11,560 nucleotides of DNA from Methylotenera_A sp040387035. Its GTDB lineage: Bacteria; Pseudomonadota; Gammaproteobacteria; Burkholderiales; Methylophilaceae. The stretch lies in assembly GCA_040387035.1 (NCBI GenBank), contig JAZKEN010000115.1:1-11560 (forward strand), written 5' to 3'. Positions within the stretch are counted from its first letter, which is position 1, and each line of letters opens with the position of its first letter. Below, one piece after another: positions 1 through 5,779 of the stretch. The position numbers were made by a program, and so were the translations under genes. Under the pieces are notes generated by a model. The model was not told where the DNA came from. It was given only the letters and a program-made list of their open reading frames with translations, and ran no database searches.

Positions 1-1573
1 TTGTCGCTTCATCCAGTAATAGGATAGGTGCGTCTTTTAGCATGGCGCGCGCAATCGCGATGCGCTGGCGCTGCCCGCCGGATAGGCGTGTGCCACGCTC
101 ACCCAGGAAGGTCTGGTAGCCATCCGGCAATTTTTGGATAAATTCGTCTACCTGGGCGGCTTTGGCGGCGGCAAGCACTTCATTGTCCGTGGCGCTGGGT
201 TTGCCATAGCGGATATTTTCCAAAGCATTGGCAGAAAAGATCACGGCATCTTGCGGGACGATTGCGATGCTGTCGCGTAGATTTTTTAGGCTGAGTGAGC
301 CAATGGATTGCCCATTAATACTAATTTCGCCAGAGGTGATTTCGTAAAAGCGTAACAAGCATTGGAATAAAGTGGTTTTGCCTGCGCCTGATGGCCCAAC
401 CAGGGCAATGGTTTCACCTGCCGCAATGTTAAGGTTAATGCCGTCAAGCGCGGCAATTTGTGGCCTTGATGGGTAATGAAATACCACATCTTTAAATTCA
501 ATGCTGGCTTGCGTTGGGTTAACCAATGTTTGTGCAGTTGCAGATTCCTTAATCGCTACCTCAGAGTGCAGCAGTTCCAACAGGCGCTCGGTAGCGCCCG
601 CTGCGCGCATGACTTCACCCCATACTTCTGCCATGGTTCCCACCGCACCAGCCACCATCAGCGCATACAATACAAACGAAGCCAACTCACCACCTGTCAT
701 TTCGCCCGCATTGACTTGCCTTGCACCAATCCATAATACAAAAATGATGGTACCCAATACGGCGGTCACCATCAAAATAGTCAGCGCAGAGCGTACCTTG
801 ACACGCTTTAATGCGGTATTAAAGCTGATATCGGCACTGGTTTTAAAGCGTAAAATCTCTGCCTGTTCCTGCGTATACGATTGCACGGTGGGCATGGCAT
901 TGAGTATCTCGCCTGCCATGGCGCTGCTATCGGCAATACGATCTTGCGATTCGCGTGATAGTTTTTTAACTTTGCGGCCAATGATCAGGATGGGCAAAAT
1001 CAGCAATAGCATCAAACCAATATTCAGTGAAAATAAGTAAAGATTAGTCACTGCCAGCATCACCATGCCGCCGATAAATTGGAATGCGCTGCGCAAACCC
1101 ATTGAGATAGAGCTGCCGACCACGGTTTGAATCAAGGTGGTGTCGCCGGTTAAGCGCGATAATACTTCGCCGGTTTGCGTGGTTTCAAAAAACTGCGGAC
1201 TTTGCGTCATCACGCGCGCATACACCGCGCTGCGTAAGTCCACCGTCACACGTTCGCCCACCCATGAAATATTGTAATAACGCAGTGCAATCATCAGCGC
1301 CCAAAAAGCCGCCAGTGCAAACATCACCAGAAAATGTCCGTTCAGACTTAGATTCGCCAATAAACCATTGCTGGGCTTTGCAGCGCTTGTGTCGCTAATA
1401 AAACCAAAGTCAATTAAATCGCGAAACGCCAGCGGCACCAGCAGCAAAGTAGCTGATCCCAGGCACAACAGCACAAACGCCAGAAAAACCCGCGCGCGGT
1501 AAGGTTTTAAAAAAGGGATTAGGTTAGCTAATGGCGATAGCTTTTTGGATGCGGCTATAGAAGTGGTTTGCAT
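1..1573 (-). CDS. MsbA-like ABC exporter, fused permease-ATPase (3' end outside window)
   Basis: This is a half-transporter with an N-terminal membrane domain followed by a nucleotide-binding domain, which as a homodimer would export a lipid or other hydrophobic substrate across the inner membrane. Reading from the ATG at 1573 gives 524 uninterrupted codons to the window edge. Roughly residues 20-310 carry long hydrophobic segments typical of a six-helix ABC exporter core. The ATPase part shows Walker A GPSGAGKTT at residues 393-401, the Q-loop at Q441, the signature LSGGQRQR at 497-504 and Walker B ILLLDE ending with catalytic E522. The D-loop, H-loop and C-terminus lie beyond position 1, so the protein is cut, not broken. 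It is transcribed divergently from cstA and has no strong Shine-Dalgarno sequence. The family is certain. The substrate is not: it resembles the bacterial ABCB/MsbA-related group, but I do not assign it as true msbA because no lpxK or other lipid A gene is visible. Confidence 0.93.
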   Translation of the reverse strand, partial: MQTTSIAASKKLSPLANLIPFLKPYRARVFLAFVLLCLGSATLLLVPLAFRDLIDFGFISDTSAAKPSNGLLANLSLNGHFLVMFALAAFWALMIALRYYNISWVGERVTVDLRSAVYARVMTQSPQFFETTQTGEVLSRLTGDTTLIQTVVGSSISMGLRSAFQFIGGMVMLAVTNLYLFSLNIGLMLLLILPILIIGRKVKKLSRESQDRIADSSAMAGEILNAMPTVQSYTQEQAEILRFKTSADISFNTALKRVKVRSALTILMVTAVLGTIIFVLWIGARQVNAGEMTGGELASFVLYALMVAGAVGTMAEVWGEVMRAAGATERLLELLHSEVAIKESATAQTLVNPTQASIEFKDVVFHYPSRPQIAALDGINLNIAAGETIALVGPSGAGKTTLFQCLLRFYEITSGEISINGQSIGSLSLKNLRDSIAIVPQDAVIFSANALENIRYGKPSATDNEVLAAAKAAQVDEFIQKLPDGYQTFLGERGTRLSGGQRQRIAIARAMLKDAPILLLDEAT

Positions 1574-1725
1574 GTAGTCTTAAAGTAAGGCGGTCGCTTA
1601 AGTTGATGTTTAGGTTTTTATGAGTGTAGCACTGGCAATACCCACTATGGAGTTTGATTACCACACTAGGTTCAGGTGATTTATACTTAGCAACAATTAA
1701 ATATAATTATTCACTAGAAATAATC
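1574..1725. other. Divergent intergenic region, ABC exporter / cstA
   Basis: These 152 bases separate two divergently transcribed genes and must hold promoters for both. The cstA side is AT-rich and contains a perfect TATAAT (1702-1707). For the exporter on the minus strand I found no convincing pair of promoter hexamers. I see no clear operator palindrome or CRP-like site. Confidence 0.6.
1681..1707 (+). promoter_or_regulatory. Possible sigma-70 promoter of cstA
   Basis: A perfect -10 hexamer TATAAT lies at 1702-1707, 18 bases before the cstA ATG. The best -35 candidates are weak: TTATAC at 1681-1686 (spacing 15) or TTTATA at 1680-1685 (spacing 16). Used as drawn, it would give a leader of only about a dozen bases. 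The TATACT at 1682-1687 could be an alternative -10. A weak -35 would be compatible with activator dependence, but no activator site was identified. Confidence 0.3.
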
Positions 1726-3795
1726 ATGCAAAAACACTTCAAATTAATCATCTGGATTTTAGTCGGCTTACTGGGTACTTTCGCCTTAAGTACGATTGCC
1801 TTGAATCGCGGTGAAAGCATCAATGCCCTGTGGTTGATCACCGCTGCGGTCTGTATCTATGCCATCGCTTATCGTTTTTATGCGGCCTGGATTGCAGCCA
1901 AAGTATTGGTGATTGATGAAACGCGCGCTACACCTGCCGAGCGATTGGATAATGGCCGTGATTATATGCCCACCAATAAATGGGTGGTGTTTGGCCACCA
2001 TTTTGCGGCCATTGCAGGGCCAGGCCCTTTAGTCGGCCCTACGCTTGCGGCACAATTCGGCTACCTGCCGGGTACTTTATGGATACTGATAGGCGCCGTA
2101 CTGGGTGGTGCCGTGCAGGATATGGTGACCTTGTTCTTCTCTACCAGAAGAAACGGCCGTAGCTTGGGCCAGATGGCACGTGATGAAATCGGCGTGATTG
2201 GCGGTACCGCAGCGCTTATCGGCACTTTCTTGATCATGATTATCTTGATTGCCGTGCTGGGGTTGGTGGTGGTCAACGCCATGAAGCATAGCCCATGGGC
2301 GACATCTACCGTAGCAGCCACCATACCGATTGCCATGCTGATCGGGTTGTATATGCGCCATATCCGGCCTGGCCGCGTTATGGAAGCATCAGCGATTGGC
2401 GTTGCTTTGCTGTTATTGAGCGTATTTGCAGGCGGCTGGATAGACCATAACGAAAGCTTACGCGTGCTGTTTGACCACGATGGCCTGCCGCTTGCCTTTG
2501 CCATTATTGTGTATGGCTTCGCGGCGGCGGTGTTGCCTGTTTGGTTGTTGCTTGCCCCACGCGATTATTTATCAACGTATATGAAACTGGGTACGGTGAT
2601 CTTGCTGGCCATCGCTATTGTCATTTTACGGCCGGATATCCATATGCCCGCCATCACCCAATTTACCGATGGCACAGGCCCTATTTTTGGCGGCAAGCTG
2701 TTTCCGTTTGTGTTCATCACCATTGCCTGCGGGGCGATTTCCGGCTTTCATGCGCTGATTGCTTCCGGCACAACACCCAAATTGCTAGAGAATGAGCGCG
2801 ACATTCGCATGATTGGCTACGGCGCCATGCTGCTGGAAAGTTTTGTGGCGATTATGGCCATGATTGCGGCAACGGTATTGGAGCCAGGTGTATTTTTTGC
2901 CATCAATAGCCCAGCCGGCGTGGTCGGTAAAGAAGCCATTGATGCCGTCGCCAAAATCAATAGCTGGGGATTTGCCGTCAGCGTAGAGCAAATGAACCAG
3001 CTGGCCAAAGACATGGGTGAAAGCAGCCTGTTTGCCCGCACAGGCGGCGCACCTAGCCTGGCGGTGGGCATGGCCAGCATTTTTGGTAATGCGTTTGGCA
3101 AGGGCTTGCTAGCGCTGTGGTATCACTTTGCCATTATGTTTGAAGCGATTTTTATCTTGACCACCTTAGATGCAGGCACCCGTGTCGGACGCTTTATGCT
3201 GCAGGATATGCTGGGCAACTTTAATAAAAAACTGGGTGAAACTTCTTATATGCCGTCTGTCATACTCACCAGTGCCATCGTAGTGGCGGGCTGGGGTTAC
3301 TTTTTATATATCGGCGTGATCGACCCTAACGGCGGTGTGAATATCCTGTGGCCATTGTTTGGCATTGCCAATCAAATGCTGGCGGCGATTGCGCTATGTG
3401 TGGCAACCGGTATCCTGGTTAAAAACGGCAAGTTGAAATACGCCTGGGTAACGGGTTTGCCACTGGCCTGGCTGGTGACCATTACCACCACGGCGGCCTA
3501 CCTGAAAGTATTCAGTGACGACGTAAGGGTGGGGTTTTTTGCCGCCGCTAACGATTTAAGCACAAAACTGGCAGCCGGATTATTGCCGCCGGAAAAAGCT
3601 GCCGTTGCACCACAACTTATTTTTAACCAGCAATTAGATGCCTATTTAACCTTGTTTTTTGTGGCCATGCTTTGGATCGTGATTATCGATATGCTACTGG
3701 TATGCACGCGGCGCATGGCGGGTAAGCCAGTGCTGCCCTGCACGGAAGTGCCGCATATTGAAACGCAATTGAATAATGCTTGGGTGAGGGATTAA
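1726..3795 (+). CDS. cstA: Carbon starvation protein CstA, inner-membrane pyruvate/peptide-type transporter
   Basis: This is a 689-residue polytopic membrane protein of the CstA family, close to the roughly 700 residues of E. coli CstA and BtsT. Those proteins take up pyruvate, and CstA has also been linked to peptide use during carbon starvation. Family hallmarks seen here are HHFAAIAGPGPLVGP at residues 91-105, the following GAVLGGAVQDM stretch, FHALIASGTTPK near residues 341-352, TLDAGTRVGRFMLQD, and a late LWPLFGIANQMLAA segment. Hydrophobic helices run through nearly the whole length. I chose the ATG at 1726. An in-frame TTG at 1654 would add 24 non-conserved polar residues, and the ATG gives the usual MxxxxxxIIWILVG-like start. 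The ribosome binding site is weak (AGAAA). The stop codon overlaps the ybdD start as TAATG. The exact substrate is inferred from the family. Confidence 0.95.
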   Translation: MQKHFKLIIWILVGLLGTFALSTIALNRGESINALWLITAAVCIYAIAYRFYAAWIAAKVLVIDETRATPAERLDNGRDYMPTNKWVVFGHHFAAIAGPGPLVGPTLAAQFGYLPGTLWILIGAVLGGAVQDMVTLFFSTRRNGRSLGQMARDEIGVIGGTAALIGTFLIMIILIAVLGLVVVNAMKHSPWATSTVAATIPIAMLIGLYMRHIRPGRVMEASAIGVALLLLSVFAGGWIDHNESLRVLFDHDGLPLAFAIIVYGFAAAVLPVWLLLAPRDYLSTYMKLGTVILLAIAIVILRPDIHMPAITQFTDGTGPIFGGKLFPFVFITIACGAISGFHALIASGTTPKLLENERDIRMIGYGAMLLESFVAIMAMIAATVLEPGVFFAINSPAGVVGKEAIDAVAKINSWGFAVSVEQMNQLAKDMGESSLFARTGGAPSLAVGMASIFGNAFGKGLLALWYHFAIMFEAIFILTTLDAGTRVGRFMLQDMLGNFNKKLGETSYMPSVILTSAIVVAGWGYFLYIGVIDPNGGVNILWPLFGIANQMLAAIALCVATGILVKNGKLKYAWVTGLPLAWLVTITTTAAYLKVFSDDVRVGFFAAANDLSTKLAAGLLPPEKAAVAPQLIFNQQLDAYLTLFFVAMLWIVIIDMLLVCTRRMAGKPVLPCTEVPHIETQLNNAWVRD

Positions 3796-4001
3796 TGTTT
3801 AAAAGTCTAATCCTTAAAAAATTGCGTCATTGTTGGCATTTAATCCGGCAGCTTTCAGGTGACTCTGCCTATGCGCAATATTTGCAGCATCACGCAGATT
3901 TTCATGCAAGCAGTGTAGATGCGCCAGCAGCGCTATCCCGCAAAGAGTTTTATCAATATTGGCAAGACCAAAAATGGACAGGGGTTAAACGTTGTTGTTA
4001 A
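3795..4001 (+). CDS. ybdD: YbdD/YjiX family small protein, CstA partner
   Basis: This 68-residue protein starts MFKSLILKK and ends KWTGVKRCC. Its length, the EFYQYWQDQK segment at residues 51-60 and the terminal basic-Cys-Cys tail match the YbdD/YjiX family (DUF466), whose E. coli members are encoded directly after cstA and btsT. Such proteins are thought to be required by or associated with the CstA-type transporter; the mechanism is not known to me. The ATG shares its A with the cstA stop (TAATG), and GAGG at 3786-3789, inside the cstA end, serves as ribosome binding site, so translational coupling is likely. An alternative upstream start five codons earlier would only add MGEGL-like residues from the cstA tail and is unnecessary. 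Confidence 0.92.
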   Translation: MFKSLILKKLRHCWHLIRQLSGDSAYAQYLQHHADFHASSVDAPAALSRKEFYQYWQDQKWTGVKRCC

Positions 4002-4023
4002 CTAAAGATTTGAGTGAAGAAGA
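3969..4023 (+). repeat. 55-bp direct repeat, left copy (contig-end overlap)
   Basis: This 55-base segment, from CAAAAATGGACAGG to GAGTGAAGAAGA, abuts the N run and is repeated without mismatch at 4124-4178. It covers the last 11 codons of ybdD and the first codons of the next gene. It is most simply the same chromosomal segment reported twice, at the end of one contig and the start of the next. Confidence 0.9.
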
Positions 4024-4123
4024 NNNNNNNNNNNNNNNNNNNNNNNNNNNNNNNNNNNNNNNNNNNNNNNNNNNNNNNNNNNNNNNNNNNNNNNNNNNNN
4101 NNNNNNNNNNNNNNNNNNNNNNN
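4024..4123. other. Assembly gap of exactly 100 N
   Basis: This is a conventional scaffold gap of unspecified length. Because both flanks are the same 55 bases, the real gap length is probably minus 55, meaning that nothing is missing and one repeat copy should be removed. Confidence 0.95.
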
Positions 4124-4178
4124 CAAAAATGGACAGGGGTTAAACGTTGTTGTTAACTAAAGATTTGAGTGAAGAAGA
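4124..4178 (+). repeat. 55-bp direct repeat, right copy (contig-end overlap)
   Basis: This is an exact copy of 3969-4023. Its first part (4124-4156) repeats the ybdD 3' end including its TAA, so an automatic annotation could wrongly call a ybdD remnant here. The AGGGG at 4135-4139 provides the ribosome binding site for the following gene. Confidence 0.9.
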
Positions 4179-4413
4179 TATTTCGCGCGTGATTGAAATG
4201 GCTTGGGAAGATCGTACCCCGTTTGAAGCGATTGAAGTGCAGTTTGGTTTAAATCAGGATGGTGTGATAAAACTGATGCGCAAAAACCTGAAGCTAAATT
4301 CTTTTAAGCTGTGGCGTGAGCGCACGCATGGCCAAACCACAAAACATTTAAAACTGCGTAGCGATGCTATCGATAGGCATCAATCCAAGCAGCATAATAA
4401 AATGCATCGATAA
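4147..4413 (+). CDS. TIGR03643 / DUF2805 family small protein
   Basis: This 88-residue soluble protein contains the run EMAWEDRTPFEAIEVQFGL, followed by VIKLMRKNLKLNSFKLWRER, which I recognise as the conserved core of the TIGR03643 (DUF2805) family of unknown function. The core at about residues 12-62 looks like a helix-turn-helix-sized all-helical domain, and the tail from residue 63 is basic and poorly conserved in appearance. The start is a TTG at 4147, with AGGGG at 4135-4139 seven bases upstream. A second TTG follows directly, and a third at 4165 would remove six residues. In the collapsed assembly the gene overlaps the end of ybdD by ten bases, so it belongs to the cstA-ybdD operon. A nucleic-acid-binding role is only a guess from the fold-like pattern. 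Confidence 0.8.
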   Translation: MLLTKDLSEEDISRVIEMAWEDRTPFEAIEVQFGLNQDGVIKLMRKNLKLNSFKLWRERTHGQTTKHLKLRSDAIDRHQSKQHNKMHR

Positions 4414-4432
4414 TTGATTGGTTAGCTAATTA

Positions 4433-4612
4433 CTAGTTACGCATGTAAATCTTATCAATCTGCATTTCATCAGACTCAAGTGCTTCGCAATAATCGTATT
4501 CGGTCACGTTGACTTCGGTATGCATTCTGTTGATTTTAATAGGTTGATATTCCGCAATAATATAATCAAATTCAGGTTCTTTTTTAAAAAAACGTTCAAA
4601 AAATTTTTTCAT
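4433..4612 (-). CDS. Small hypothetical protein, 59 residues
   Basis: I do not recognise this protein. From the ATG at 4612 it begins MKKFFERFFKKEPEF, a short basic-aromatic amphipathic stretch, and continues into an acidic part rich in Tyr, Glu and Asp. The whole protein has 9 Lys/Arg and 13 Asp/Glu. There is one Cys (residue 42), no membrane segment and no signal peptide. A TTG at 4627 would add five residues but has no better ribosome site; neither start has a strong Shine-Dalgarno sequence. The gene converges on the TIGR03643 gene, with 19 bases between stops. Its codon use is AT-rich, like the spacer upstream. It may be real because the amino acid composition is protein-like and the frame fills the slot, but it could also be a chance ORF. 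Confidence 0.5.
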   Translation of the reverse strand: MKKFFERFFKKEPEFDYIIAEYQPIKINRMHTEVNVTEYDYCEALESDEMQIDKIYMRN

Positions 4613-4805
4613 GATATTTCGATTCAAAACTCAAGTTGGTTGATGCTAATGTAGATAGAGCAATCAATATGCCAAAGTTAAGTCTGAAAAATATATTATT
4701 TAATGTCTTGATTTGAATGATTAAATTTTAAATACAAATAATGCTCGTTTTAAATCGCTGTTGTAATTTGATGAATAATGTTTGATTTTCATCAAACAAA
4801 AAAAC
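4613..4805. other. AT-rich intergenic spacer between lgt and the small minus-strand gene
   Basis: This is about 190 bases of strongly AT-rich DNA between the lgt stop and the start of the small gene, both on the minus strand. It contains the perfect palindrome at 4780-4797 and a poly-A run at 4798-4804 (plus strand). I found no other ORF and no tRNA. A promoter for the small gene should lie here; GATTTAAAAC (minus strand of 4747-4756) is the only -10-like stretch I would name. Confidence 0.55.
4780..4797. promoter_or_regulatory. Perfect palindrome matching the FNR/ANR box (or hairpin after lgt)
   Basis: GTTTGAT-TTTC-ATCAAAC is a perfect 7-bp inverted repeat with a 4-base centre. Its core TTGAT-N4-ATCAA (4782-4795) equals the consensus of FNR/ANR oxygen-responsive regulators. 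On the minus strand it would form a stem closed by a GAAA tetraloop 8 bases after the lgt stop, but the T run precedes the stem, so it is not a standard intrinsic terminator. Whether it is a regulator site for the small minus-strand gene or an mRNA 3' structure cannot be decided here. Confidence 0.45.
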
Positions 4806-5606
4806 TTAACTGCTTGCGCTAAATCGCCCTGCATTAGCTTTAAACCACATCCATATACCAATCACAATCATGGGCAGGCTCAGCCATTGGCCCATGCTTA
4901 ATCCGAGTTGCAACAAGCCCAAATAATCATCGGGTTGACGGGTAAATTCGACCAAGAACCTAAAGCTGCCATAGCCGATTAAAAACAATGCGGATATGGC
5001 GCCAATAGGGCGTTGCTTGCGCGAAAACCACCATAGCAAACAAAACAGAGCAACACCTTCTAGTGCAAATTCATACAGCTGCGATGGGTGGCGTGCAAGA
5101 AAATCCACCTGCGGGAAAATCATGCCGAAATTGGCGTGCGTTTCACGCCCCCACAGCTCGCCGTTAATAAAATTTCCCATACGCCCGGCGCCTAAACCGA
5201 TAGGCACCAAGGGCGCTACGAAATCCATGATTTTTAACCAGGGCTGAGGGTATTTGCGGGTAAAAAATACCATGGCGATCAACACGCCTAAAAAACCGCC
5301 ATGAAAGCTCATGCCGCCTTGCCATACTTTAAATATGTCCAATGGATGCTGCATGAAACTGCTGAATTGGTAAAACAGCACATAGCCAATGCGTCCACCC
5401 AGGATCACGCCCAATGCACCGTAAAATAAAGCGTCATCAATCATCTGGTTGTTCCAGTTAAACCAGGGCTTGTGCTTTACCTGGTAGCGACCCAAAGCTA
5501 AAAAGGCTAAAAAACCAATCAGGTACATCAGCCCGTACCAATGGATACCAAAACTGTCGGTAATGGAAAGTGCAATGGGGTCAATCTGCGGGTGTGTAAG
5601 TATCAT
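4806..5606 (-). CDS. lgt: Prolipoprotein diacylglyceryl transferase Lgt
   Basis: Lgt moves a diacylglyceryl group from phosphatidylglycerol to the lipobox cysteine of prolipoproteins in the inner membrane, the first step of lipoprotein maturation. The 266-residue protein has the family's multi-helix layout. It carries the signature GAGRMGNFINGELWGRE at residues 139-155 (R142, N145, E150 conserved), MSFHGGFLG with H102, and RFLVEFTRQPD at 216-226 (R216, E220). All essential-looking positions known from E. coli Lgt have a counterpart. I chose the ATG at 5606 because MILTHPQIDPIALSI is the typical start and an AGG lies about six bases upstream. The longer frame upstream only exists because it reads through the N run. 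The usual partner thyA is not next to it; a c-di-GMP enzyme lies divergently across the gap. Confidence 0.96.
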   Translation of the reverse strand: MILTHPQIDPIALSITDSFGIHWYGLMYLIGFLAFLALGRYQVKHKPWFNWNNQMIDDALFYGALGVILGGRIGYVLFYQFSSFMQHPLDIFKVWQGGMSFHGGFLGVLIAMVFFTRKYPQPWLKIMDFVAPLVPIGLGAGRMGNFINGELWGRETHANFGMIFPQVDFLARHPSQLYEFALEGVALFCLLWWFSRKQRPIGAISALFLIGYGSFRFLVEFTRQPDDYLGLLQLGLSMGQWLSLPMIVIGIWMWFKANAGRFSASS

Positions 5607-5627
5607 AAAGGCCTGACAATTTAAGGG

Positions 5628-5654
5628 ATTATGTAAGCGTAAAATTTTGTTAAG
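5628..5654 (-). promoter_or_regulatory. lgt: Possible promoter of lgt
   Basis: On the minus strand TTAACA (5654-5649) and CATAAT (5633-5628) each match five of six bases of the -35 and -10 consensus. The 15-base spacing is shorter than ideal. The -10 ends 21 bases before the lgt ATG. Confidence 0.35.
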
Positions 5655-5663
5655 GTTTGCGCG

Positions 5664-5763
5664 NNNNNNNNNNNNNNNNNNNNNNNNNNNNNNNNNNNNN
5701 NNNNNNNNNNNNNNNNNNNNNNNNNNNNNNNNNNNNNNNNNNNNNNNNNNNNNNNNNNNNNNN
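5664..5763. other. Assembly gap of exactly 100 N
   Basis: This is a scaffold gap of unknown true length. Unlike the first gap, I see no shared sequence between its two flanks, so real sequence may be missing between lgt and the divergent c-di-GMP gene, including the promoter of the latter. Confidence 0.95.
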
Positions 5764-5779
5764 AGGAAGTAAGAATAAT

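Noticed and set aside
501..1040. 179-residue plus-strand ORF
   Set aside because: It is antisense to the membrane domain of the ABC exporter, whose reading frame is unmistakable. The translation has no family-like features.
1654..1725. TTG start giving a longer CstA
   Set aside because: It adds 24 polar residues not typical of the family and overlaps the best promoter-like -10. The ATG at 1726 fits better.
2061..2504. 147-residue minus-strand ORF
   Set aside because: It lies inside cstA, antisense to conserved transmembrane segments; a shadow ORF.
3969..4178. 55-bp direct repeat as attachment site or insertion target duplication
   Set aside because: It lies within gene ends, flanks only N bases with no integrase or transposase, and has the length and position expected of overlapping contig ends.
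4780..4805. Palindrome after lgt as a standard intrinsic terminator
   Set aside because: In the lgt direction the T run comes before the stem, not after it, and the bases after the stem are ATTATT with no continuous T tract.
5657..5779. Upstream start of the GGDEF-EAL protein before the gap
   Set aside because: It reads through unknown bases. The ATG at 5780 has its own ribosome binding site.
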